Shown here: piece by piece, positions 55,689-64,000 of the stretch | Position numbering within the stretch: position 1 is the stretch's first letter | Layout: each line of letters opens with the position of its first letter | Assembly: GCF_001417815.1 (NCBI RefSeq) | Contig: NZ_BCFK01000003.1 | Location: 62,001 to 126,000, forward strand | Length of the DNA: 64,000 nucleotides | Reading direction: 5' to 3' | Source: Bifidobacterium aesculapii | Lineage (GTDB): Bacteria; Actinomycetota; Actinomycetes; Actinomycetales; Bifidobacteriaceae | The notes under the pieces: generated by a model | What the model saw: only the letters and a program-made list of their open reading frames with translations | Told to the model about the DNA's origin: nothing | Databases searched by the model: none | Program-made: the position numbers and the translations under genes

Positions 55689-57275
55689 TCAGTTCCGGCG
55701 GTCTTCCAGCACCCGCCTGACGACGTTCGCGTCACCGGGCCATGCCACGGCCTCGCCGTTGATGATGTTGCGGGTCTCGTGCCCTTTGCCGATGACGAGC
55801 ACGATGTTCAGACGCCCGGTGGCGGCCACATCGGCGCGCGCCTCGTCGATGGCCGTGGCGATCGCCCGTTCCCGGTCCACGACCACCTTCGTCTCGGCCT
55901 TCGGGTCGGTCACGTGGGAGGCCATCTCCTCCGCGATCGCGCGCGGATCCTCGAAATTGGGGTCGTCGGTGGTGAGGATGAACGAGGAGGCTCGGCCCAA
56001 CGCCCCCTTGACGATGCCCTCGCGACGGTCGATGGCCTTGCCGCCGGTCGAACCGGCGACCAGCGTGATGCGCGGATCGCGTTCGCCGTACACGCGCAGC
56101 ACCTCGTCCACGACGGATTTGGTGGAGATGTAGTTGTGCGCGTAGTCCACATACACGTGCAGGTCGTCGCCTTCGGTGAACCGCTCCATGCGCCCGGGGA
56201 CCTGTACATGCTCGACGGCGCGCATCGCGGGGTCGTCGAACGGCACGCCGGTCCTCATCGCCAGCGTCATCGCGGTGCCGGCGTTGAGGAAGTTGAACTC
56301 GCCGAGCATGTCGAGCGCGAGCGTGACGGTCCGGTCGCCGCACGTCACGCGAATGCCGGTCCTGCACGACGGGTCGATGGACACCGTCACGTCCGCGGGC
56401 GTCGTGTGGCCGTCGGCCGCATCATGCAGGGCGAACGTGGTGACCGGCGTTCCCGCGCGGCGCGCGTCCTCGCGCAGCAGGTCGGCGTGGTCGCAGTCCG
56501 CGCCGAGCACGAGCGTGCGCGAGTTGCCGATGATGCGGCGCTTGCAGTACAGATAATCCTCGAACGTGGGGTGTTCGATCGGGCTGATGTGGTCGGGGGA
56601 GATGTTGAGGAACGCGCCGACGTCGAAGGTGAGTCCGTATACGCGGTTCACCTTGTACGCCTGGGAACTGACCTCCATGACCATGTACTTCATGCCGGCG
56701 TCGACCGCCTCGCGCATCATGCGGAACGCGTCGAGCGATTCGGGCGTGGTGAGCTTGGAGGGCGTCCATGTGCGCCCGTCCAGACAGCACGCCAGCGAGC
56801 TCATCATCGCGGCGCGGCCATGCGAATACGCGTTGAGGATCGCATGCGTGAAGTAGTCGGTGGTGGTCTTGCCCTTCGTGCCGGTGATGCCGACGAGCGT
56901 GAGCGAGTCCTGCGGACGGCCGTAGAACTCTGCGGAAAGCAGGCTCATCGCCTTGCGCACGTCCTCGACGATGAGACCGGGCGCCTTCGTGCGGTCCGCG
57001 TAGGGGGTCTGCGCCACGTAGGAACCGAGCCCCCGCCCGTCGATGCCGTCAAGGAACTCGGGCTTGAACCGTCCCTTGACGAACAGCATGGAGCCGGGGG
57101 CGACTTGACGGGTGTCGTAGGTGACGGCGGGGATCGGGGCATCGGCGCCGGGCAGCGACGCGGCATCCATCGTCCACCGGTCGCCGGCGACGATCTCACG
57201 CAACAGATGATGGTTATCCAGCAGCTTGGCCGCGGAGACGAGACTCAACGGCGAAGTCGTGGTGGGCATAGGCAA
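55689..57275 (-). CDS. murE: UDP-MurNAc-L-Ala-D-Glu ligase MurE, probably L-lysine/L-ornithine adding
   Basis: The 528-residue enzyme has all parts: N-terminal domain (VTYDTRQVAPGSMLFVKGRF), ATP loop VGITGTKGKTTTDYF at about 128-142, MEVSSQAYKVNRVYGL, ISPDHISPIEHPTFEDYL, and a C-terminal domain with VDYAHNYISTKSVVDEVL. In the substrate-specificity region it reads DDPNFEDP, not the DNPR typical of DAP-adding enzymes, which fits the Lys/Orn peptidoglycan of bifidobacteria. It lies outside the dcw cluster, next to bridge-forming genes. It is the only complete MurE in the window. Confidence 0.92.
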   Translation of the reverse strand: MPMPTTTSPLSLVSAAKLLDNHHLLREIVAGDRWTMDAASLPGADAPIPAVTYDTRQVAPGSMLFVKGRFKPEFLDGIDGRGLGSYVAQTPYADRTKAPGLIVEDVRKAMSLLSAEFYGRPQDSLTLVGITGTKGKTTTDYFTHAILNAYSHGRAAMMSSLACCLDGRTWTPSKLTTPESLDAFRMMREAVDAGMKYMVMEVSSQAYKVNRVYGLTFDVGAFLNISPDHISPIEHPTFEDYLYCKRRIIGNSRTLVLGADCDHADLLREDARRAGTPVTTFALHDAADGHTTPADVTVSIDPSCRTGIRVTCGDRTVTLALDMLGEFNFLNAGTAMTLAMRTGVPFDDPAMRAVEHVQVPGRMERFTEGDDLHVYVDYAHNYISTKSVVDEVLRVYGERDPRITLVAGSTGGKAIDRREGIVKGALGRASSFILTTDDPNFEDPRAIAEEMASHVTDPKAETKVVVDRERAIATAIDEARADVAATGRLNIVLVIGKGHETRNIINGEAVAWPGDANVVRRVLEDRRN

Positions 57276-57344
57276 ACTCTCCTGGATGTCATGGCGCTGC
57301 GGGTCTCGCGGACGCCACGCAAGATACTACTACAATGGGCAACC

Positions 57345-58064
57345 GTGACCAGCGAGACGACAGAGACCACGGCGCAGCGCCGGGAACGCTTCGAACGGCT
57401 CGCCATGCCGGCGCTCGACGCGCTGTACCGGCGGGCGATGCGCCTGACCAACAACCCCGACGACGCGCAGGACCTCGTGCAGGACACGTTCGAACGCGGG
57501 TTCAAGGCGTTCGACTCGTTCCGCCCCGGCACGAACTTCGAGGCGTGGATGACGACCATCGAACGCAACGCCTACTTCAACCAGTATGCGAAGGAGAAGC
57601 GCCGCCCGCAGCGGGCGAACGCCTCCGACGGCGAATACGACGACTGGGACCTCTACGAGGCGTCCGAGCACTCCTCGGACGGCCTGAGGTCCGCCGAGGA
57701 CGAGTATCTCGACGCGTTCGCGCCCGAGGAGATCATGGAGGCACTCGCGAAGCTTTCGCCCGAACGCCGGCAGGTGTTCATCGACACGGCCATCGACGGC
57801 AAGACGTACCGGCAGGTCGCCGAGGAGCAGGGCGTCGCCATCGGCACGGTGATGAGCCGTCTCAACCGCGCCCGCACGCAGCTCAAGCACGAGCTCGCCG
57901 CATATGCGCGCGAGCACGGCTACGGCACGCAGCTGCCGTCCGGTTCACCCTCGGCGAAGTCCGATGCGAAGCGTGCCGGCGCGCGTGTCTCCGGCGATAA
58001 TGGAGACGGAGGCCGCGAGGCGTGCGATGGCGCGGACGCGGCCGGGCGAAAGGAGATGCGATGA
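57345..58064 (+). CDS. RNA polymerase sigma factor, ECF type (SigH/SigR-like)
   Basis: GTG 57345 is used; TACAAT at 57331-57336 is eight bases before it and no ribosome site is seen, so the mRNA may be leaderless. The 239 residues hold sigma region 2 (about 20-90; PALDALYRRAMRLTNNPDDA, DLVQDTFERGFKAFDSF) and region 4 (about 135-185; LSPERRQVFIDTAIDGKTYR, GTVMSRLNRARTQLKHEL). The C-terminal ~45 residues are a disordered extension. RGFKAFDSFRPGTN is typical of the SigH/SigR group that answers thiol-oxidative stress. The next gene overlaps by four bases and would be its anti-sigma factor. Confidence 0.88.
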   Translation: MTSETTETTAQRRERFERLAMPALDALYRRAMRLTNNPDDAQDLVQDTFERGFKAFDSFRPGTNFEAWMTTIERNAYFNQYAKEKRRPQRANASDGEYDDWDLYEASEHSSDGLRSAEDEYLDAFAPEEIMEALAKLSPERRQVFIDTAIDGKTYRQVAEEQGVAIGTVMSRLNRARTQLKHELAAYAREHGYGTQLPSGSPSAKSDAKRAGARVSGDNGDGGREACDGADAAGRKEMR

Positions 58065-58363
58065 ACGAACGGTCCGTGGGTCGGGTGCGTCATATCTCCG
58101 TCACCCGAACGACATCAGACGGCATGGTGAGTCATACCGAGGTGCGCATCAGTGAAGTGAGCGTCGTCGGTGACGCCGATGACGCCGGCATGGGCGATGC
58201 CGTGGCCGGCGCGGGGGAGCGTTTCGACCCCTCGACGTGCTGTTCGCGGCGCGAGCAGGCGATGATCGCCGCGTTGCGGGAGTACCTGCGGCCGCAGGAG
58301 GCGCCGGAATGCCTCAGGGAACGCATCAGGGTATGCCTCGACCGCTGCTGCGACGGACGGTGA
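58061..58363 (+). CDS. Cysteine-rich putative anti-sigma factor
   Basis: ATG 58061 overlaps the sigma gene stop (ATGA) and follows AAAGGAG. The 100-residue product has a long polar N-terminus (about 1-58) and a C-terminal part with five cysteines: STCCSRREQAMIAALREYLR and then ECLRERIRVCLDRCC. The position and the pattern C...EYL...C...C..CC are like RsrA-type zinc anti-sigma factors. The HxxxCxxC core of that family is not seen: the equivalent is RIRVCLDRCC without the His. If it binds zinc it must do so with other ligands. Function is inferred from the operon. Confidence 0.65.
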   Translation: MNERSVGRVRHISVTRTTSDGMVSHTEVRISEVSVVGDADDAGMGDAVAGAGERFDPSTCCSRREQAMIAALREYLRPQEAPECLRERIRVCLDRCCDGR

Positions 58364-58422
58364 CCGCCGGCCGGCGGCCATGCATCTGACGGCGTGAAGC
58401 GGCATGGGACGTGGAATGAAAA

Positions 58423-58456
58423 AGGACCCGTCGAATCTAACGATTCGACGGGTCCT
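58423..58456 (-). terminator. Terminator of the small bL37-like gene
   Basis: AGGACCCGTCGAATC (58423-58437) pairs perfectly over 15 bp with 58442-58456. On the minus strand the stem is followed by TTTTTC, a proper U-run. It is 22 bases past the small gene's stop. It may also serve the plus-strand sigma operon. Confidence 0.8.
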
Positions 58457-58477
58457 CGCGTCTTGGAACGACAAGAA

Positions 58478-58552
58478 TCAGGCGTTGGGGCGCTTGCCGT
58501 GGTTGGCGGCCTTCTTGCGACGATCCCTGCGCTTACGTCCGCGCATGCCCAT
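58478..58552 (-). CDS. AURKAIP1/COX24-type small ribosomal protein (bL37-like)
   Basis: This 24-residue gene reads MGMRGRKRRDRRKKAANHGK followed by RPNA. It starts six bases after AAAGGAG and ends before a strong terminator. Proteins of this very basic type (SxxxKRRxKMxKHKxRK and its actinobacterial MGxxxxKRRxRMxKxK form) include the extra protein bL37 of the mycobacterial 50S subunit. The clean ribosome site, codon use and terminator argue for a real gene despite its length. Ribosomal role inferred. Confidence 0.8.
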   Translation of the reverse strand: MGMRGRKRRDRRKKAANHGKRPNA

Positions 58553-58679
58553 GATGGACTCCTTTGCTGAAGAGAAATAAGCCTTCGGCATTATGCCATA
58601 GGACGCGGACACGCCGCAAACCGCGTTTCGTTCCGTTCGGGAGCGGCCGCGGTCCGCGGCGTGTGGGCGTCTGCGGGCG

Positions 58680-59630
58680 TCAGTCGAGCTCGGCCTTGAT
58701 GAACAGCTTCGTGACGCTGGTCTCGCCCGGCTTGATGGCGATGAGGTCCTTGCCAGTGTTGAACGCGTTCGCGTAGGCGGTCTGCGGCTCGACGGCGGTG
58801 CCGGCCGGGTGCTTGAACGCGGGGAAGCCGGTGCCGGTGCACACCTGGAAGGAGGTGATCGTCTCGTCGCCGCCGACGTGCACGGTCAGGCCGTCCGGGC
58901 GGTGGAACGTCGCGGTCGCGGTGCCGTCGGCGGCGTGCTCGACGTCGGTCCACGCGTCGTCGTACGGCTGCTCGGTGAGCAGGCGCGGCTCGCGGAAGTC
59001 GTACTTGGTGCCGTCCACCGGCTCGGTGCCGGTCGGGATGAGGTTCTCGTCGACGGTGACGTGCGTGCGGGCCGGAACGGTGAGCGTGCACTGCGCGTTG
59101 TGGCCGTCGATCTCGTCGCCGTAGCCGTTGAAGCCGTTGTCGAGCCACGGGTGGATGGCGAGGGCCCACGGGGCGTCCACGTCGCCGTTGTTGTACGCCT
59201 CGACGGTGATCTTCAGGCCGTCGTCGGTCAGCTGGTGCGTCGTGGTGACGACCACGTCGAACGGGTAGCCGAGCAGGAACGGCACGCGCCAGGACTGCGT
59301 GACGGAGTCCTCGGTGAGCGCTTCGAGCTTCCAGAAGGAGCGGTAGCCGTAGCCGTGGATGGCGGTGTTCTTGTCGTGCTCGTCGATCGGCAGCTCGTAG
59401 GTCTTGCCTTCGAAGGTGTAGACGCCGGCCTCGATGCGGTTCGGGAACGGCACGAGCAGCTGGCCGTGGCAGCAGGTGACCGGGTCGTCGGCGCCGAGCG
59501 GGACGATCACGTTGCGGCCCTTGTAGGTGACTTTGCGCATCGTCGCGCCCAGCTCGGTGATGACGGCCTCGTAGTCGCCATGCTTGATCGTGTACTGCTG
59601 GCCCGTGCGCGGGGGAAGGTTCTTTACCAT
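58680..59630 (-). CDS. Aldose 1-epimerase (mutarotase) family protein
   Basis: ATG 59630 is taken because GGAG lies eight bases ahead; GTG 59639 is an alternative. The 316-residue beta-sandwich protein has the mutarotase landmarks LLVPFPNRIEAGVYTFEG, the catalytic His in NTAIHGYGYRSFW and the second His in ALAIHPWLDNGFNGYG, with the general base Glu expected near the end (HPAGTAVEPQTAYANAFN). It would interconvert alpha and beta forms of galactose, glucose or a related sugar. The closest type (YihR/LacX-like) is not certain. It is alone between the bL37-like gene and ispH, without sugar genes nearby. Confidence 0.88.
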   Translation of the reverse strand: MVKNLPPRTGQQYTIKHGDYEAVITELGATMRKVTYKGRNVIVPLGADDPVTCCHGQLLVPFPNRIEAGVYTFEGKTYELPIDEHDKNTAIHGYGYRSFWKLEALTEDSVTQSWRVPFLLGYPFDVVVTTTHQLTDDGLKITVEAYNNGDVDAPWALAIHPWLDNGFNGYGDEIDGHNAQCTLTVPARTHVTVDENLIPTGTEPVDGTKYDFREPRLLTEQPYDDAWTDVEHAADGTATATFHRPDGLTVHVGGDETITSFQVCTGTGFPAFKHPAGTAVEPQTAYANAFNTGKDLIAIKPGETSVTKLFIKAELD

Positions 59631-59822
59631 ATGGCTCACTCCAGAGTGAATATGTTGTGTGGTGTCCGATAACCGGGGTTATCGCTAACATGCCCAGTCT
59701 AACGCCTGCGGGGGGCTTGCGGCGCGGATTCGTGCGGCGATTCCTCCGCGGGCGTGCGGCCGTCCGCGTGCGGTAGAGTCGTCAACGGATGCGCCGAGAC
59801 GCGGCGCGGGGGAGGAGCACCA

Positions 59823-60818
59823 GTGACCGACAGGGGCAGACGCATCGTATTGGCCGACCCGCGCGGGTTCTGCGCGGGAGTGGACCGCGCCATCCTCACC
59901 GTGCGCACGATCCTCAAGGGGGCGCATGGGTCGCGTGGGCAGGGGCTGCCGCCCGTGTACGTGCGCCGTCAGATCGTGCACAACAAGCACGTGGTCGAGG
60001 ATCTCGCCTCGCAGGGCGCCGTGTTCGTCGAGGAGCTGGGGGAGATCCCCGACGAGGCCGCCGCGGCCGGCGTGCCGGTCGTGTTCTCCGCGCATGGCGT
60101 GTCGCCGTCGGTCAAGGCGGAGGCGAAGGCGCGCGGACTCAACGTGGTGGACGCCACCTGCCCGCTCGTCGCCAAGGTGCATCGCGAGGTGCTGCGTTTC
60201 GCGAAGTCCGGCTACGAGATCGTCTACATCGGCCACAAGGGGCACGACGAGGCGGTCGGCGTGGTGGGCGAGGCTCCGGCGCACGTGCACCTCATCGAGC
60301 ATGAGGGCGATGTGGAGGGGCTGGACTTCACGCCGGGCACGAGACTCGTGCTGCTCAGCCAGACCACGTTGAGCGTCGACGAGACCGCAGGCACGATCGC
60401 CGCCCTGCAGACGCGGTTCCCGTGGATCGAGATGCCGCCCAGCTCGGACATCTGCTATGCGACGTCGAACCGGCAGGCGGCTGTCAAACTCGTCGCCGAA
60501 CGCTCCGACTGCGTGGTGATCGTCGGCTCGGCGAACTCGTCCAACTCGGTGCGTCTGGTCGAGGTCGCGCAGGAGGGATTGGGCGGGCGCGGGCGCGCGC
60601 ACCGCGTCGACGACGCCGGCGACCTGGACCCCGCATGGTTTGACGGCGTCGAGGCGGTGGGCGTCTCCTCCGGCGCGTCCGTGCCCGAGGAGTACGTGGA
60701 GGGCGTGATCGCCGCGCTGCGCGAACGCGGGTACACCGACGTCGAATCGGTGGAGACCATCAAGGAGACGATGCATTTCGTGCTGCCGGCAGAATTGCGC
60801 CGGCAGCCCTCGCGGTGA
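59823..60818 (+). CDS. ispH: 4-Hydroxy-3-methylbut-2-enyl diphosphate reductase
   Basis: GTG 59823 follows GGAGGAG at five to six bases. The 331-residue iron-sulfur enzyme has its three cluster cysteines in DPRGFCAGVDRA, VDATCPLVAKVH and DICYATSNRQ, and also FSAHGVSPSV, LSQTTLSVDET, VIVGSANSSNSVRLVEVA and GVSSGASVPE. It makes IPP and DMAPP in the last step of the MEP pathway, which supplies the undecaprenyl carrier used by MraY. No other MEP genes are nearby. Confidence 0.96.
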   Translation: MTDRGRRIVLADPRGFCAGVDRAILTVRTILKGAHGSRGQGLPPVYVRRQIVHNKHVVEDLASQGAVFVEELGEIPDEAAAAGVPVVFSAHGVSPSVKAEAKARGLNVVDATCPLVAKVHREVLRFAKSGYEIVYIGHKGHDEAVGVVGEAPAHVHLIEHEGDVEGLDFTPGTRLVLLSQTTLSVDETAGTIAALQTRFPWIEMPPSSDICYATSNRQAAVKLVAERSDCVVIVGSANSSNSVRLVEVAQEGLGGRGRAHRVDDAGDLDPAWFDGVEAVGVSSGASVPEEYVEGVIAALRERGYTDVESVETIKETMHFVLPAELRRQPSR

Positions 60819-60965
60819 CCCGCGGGCACGGTCAATACGTGCGGTTATCATCGGGTCGGTTTGACTCATGTTCCAACAAGGCGGCGCGCGGCTCGAACCC
60901 GCGCCGTGCGGTTACGCGACAAGAACGACTAGAACAAACAGCATCATTGAATAAGAGAGGTTTCG

Positions 60966-62890
<1,925 letters not shown>

Positions 62891-62894
<4 letters not shown>

Positions 62895-63373
62895 CGGCGA
62901 AGAAGGACGGCAACGGGCGGGCCCGCACGCCGGGCCGTGCATCGGACGCGTCGCTGCTGCCGTGGTCGCACCGGTTCGGCCCACTGGGCCGGACCGTCGT
63001 CACGGTGTTCGCGGCGGCAGGCGTCGCGTTCGTCGGCACGCTCGCGCACCGTATGGGCGCCATGGTGAACATCCCCTATGGATTGGCGATTGCATTCGCC
63101 GTCACGGCGTTGTCCACCTATGCGGCGCGCGCCCGTCAGGGCGTCACCGGTCTCGCCGTGCACCTCATCGTCTCCTCGGCCGTCGCGTGGGCGTTCGCCC
63201 TGTACGGCGGCCCCGGAGGGGATGCGCTGGTCGTTGCCGGGTTCAGCGAGCCGGAACCGTTCTTCAGCGAGCATGCCGGCTACATGTGGCTGTACGGCGT
63301 GATCGTCGTGCAGGTGGCCATGCTGGTTCTGCCCGCATCATGGTTCCGCATCCCCGCACCGAAGACGCGGTGA
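62891..63373 (+). CDS. Small integral membrane protein, unrecognised
   Basis: GTG 62891 overlaps the typA stop (GTGA). The 160-residue protein has a basic N-terminal tail (about 1-30) and four hydrophobic segments: about 33-50 (GRTVVTVFAAAGVAFVGTLA), 60-78 (NIPYGLAIAFAVTALSTYAA), 88-108 (LAVHLIVSSAVAWAFALYG) and 132-152 (WLYGVIVVQVAMLVLPASWF). No enzyme or transport motif can be seen. Similar small membrane proteins are common in actinobacteria. The gene is probably expressed through coupling to typA. Confidence 0.75.
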
Positions 63374-63390
63374 CGCTACAGTAGTGCCCT

Positions 63391-64000
63391 ATGACACGTG
63401 AAACCCTGTTCTATCTCGGGCCGGAAGGCACGTTCACCCATCAGGCGGCCATGGAGGCCGCCGACCAGCTCACGCGCGCCGGCGTCGCGGACGACGGGTT
63501 CACGCTCCGGGCGCTCGACGATGTGCCCGCCATCATGCGCGCCGTCGAGCACGGGGAAGGCTGGGGCGTCGTCGCGTGGGAGAACAACGTCGAAGGCTAC
63601 GTCGTGCCGAACCTCGACGCGCTGATCGACGCGCGCGACGTCGCCGGTTTCGCGCGTGTGCGCGTCGACGTCGCGTTCGACGCGTTCACACGCCACGGCG
63701 ACGATCCGCTCGCCGCGCGTGCCGACGGCGGCGATGTGGAGGACGCCGCCGCCACAGGCACGACGACCATCCCCGTGTCCGCGCACCCGCACGGTCTTGC
63801 CCAATGCAAACGCTTCATCGCCGCGCACGGGCTCACGCCCACGCCCGCATCCTCGAATGCGGCCGCATGCCGCGACCTCGAACCGGGGGGCGTCGCGCTG
63901 GGCCCGCACATCTGCGGCGAACTCTACGGACTCGACACGCTCGCCGCGCATGTGCAGGACTTCGAAGGCGCGCACACCGACTTCCTCGTGCTCGGCTCAC
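63391..64000 (+). CDS. pheA: Prephenate dehydratase (3' end cut by window)
   Basis: ATG 63391 begins MTRETLFYLGPEGTFTHQAA, the classic first strand of prephenate dehydratase. The remainder shows the two-lobed PDT domain: WGVVAWENNVEGYVVPNLDA (usually ENS.EG.V) and AACRDLEPGGVALGPHICGELYG. The frame is open at the window end, and the TRF catalytic motif and ACT regulatory domain would lie beyond. It converts prephenate to phenylpyruvate for Phe synthesis. There is an insert of about 15 Asp/Gly/Ala residues near 105-120. TACAGT lies eight bases before the ATG and no ribosome site is seen, so it may be leaderless. Confidence 0.92.
   Translation, partial: MTRETLFYLGPEGTFTHQAAMEAADQLTRAGVADDGFTLRALDDVPAIMRAVEHGEGWGVVAWENNVEGYVVPNLDALIDARDVAGFARVRVDVAFDAFTRHGDDPLAARADGGDVEDAAATGTTTIPVSAHPHGLAQCKRFIAAHGLTPTPASSNAAACRDLEPGGVALGPHICGELYGLDTLAAHVQDFEGAHTDFLVLGS

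Noticed and set aside
54447-58064. 1205-codon plus-strand frame as a giant protein
   Set aside because: Only its last ~240 codons, from GTG 57345, are real (sigma factor). The rest is antisense to the FemABX and murE genes.

Overview
The window is high-GC DNA from a member of the genus Bifidobacterium. The main signs are a tmRNA whose tag reads AKSNRTEFALAA, an L-lactate dehydrogenase and a FruG-type sugar permease of the bifidobacterial kind, a lexA / LysM / nrdR block of actinobacterial type, and good Shine-Dalgarno sites mixed with apparently leaderless GTG/ATG starts. I did not resolve the species.

Layout. 1-0.9 kb: end of a sugar ABC permease (fruG), followed by about 1.6 kb of non-coding DNA holding a structured inverted repeat, a terminator, a ~50-bp-period array of palindromes and a second family of covarying hairpins. 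2.5-12 kb: MFS exporter, YhbY, the HrpA helicase, an RsmC-like methyltransferase, HflX and ldh. 12-19 kb: a repeat element after ldh, a CDF metal exporter, lexA divergent from a LysM-type SOS division inhibitor (four LexA-like boxes between them) followed by nrdR, then serA and a HelD-like RNA polymerase recycling helicase. 19.1-33.7 kb: the division and cell-wall (dcw) cluster mraZ-rsmH-ftsL-ftsI-(murE-like)-murF-mraY-murD-ftsW-murG-murC-ftsQ, with an array of MraZ-type repeats in front. The protein in the usual murE place has lost the ATP-binding loop and the C-terminal domain; the real murE lies at 55.7-57.3 kb. ftsZ is not next to ftsQ; the tmRNA gene follows instead.

34.4-44 kb is an accessory, decaying region beginning at the tmRNA 3' end. 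It holds a HicAB module with a frameshifted toxin gene, a HigBA module with a palindromic operator, two broken copies of a small helix-turn-helix gene, three related proteins of unknown function (one with a SWIM zinc finger), an aldo/keto reductase, a metallophosphoesterase followed by the first codons of a deleted P-loop kinase, and an AbiEi/DUF559-like gene interrupted by an in-frame TAG.

44-57.3 kb returns to core functions: folC and smc, then six minus-strand genes (murE, two FemABX transferases, an ATP-grasp D-aspartate-ligase-like protein, an AsnB-type amidotransferase and an aspartate/glutamate racemase). Read together, these look like a complete pathway for the stem-peptide third residue and the interpeptide bridge of peptidoglycan. 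57.3-64 kb: sigma factor and cysteine-rich putative anti-sigma, a 24-residue bL37-like ribosomal protein, an aldose-1-epimerase-like protein, ispH, typA/bipA, a small membrane protein and the start of pheA.

The most interesting items are the bridge-synthesis locus, the degenerate MurE paralogue kept inside the dcw cluster, the SWIM-linked three-paralogue locus, and the two hairpin families near the left end. All family assignments come from reading motifs in the translations; no database search was run.
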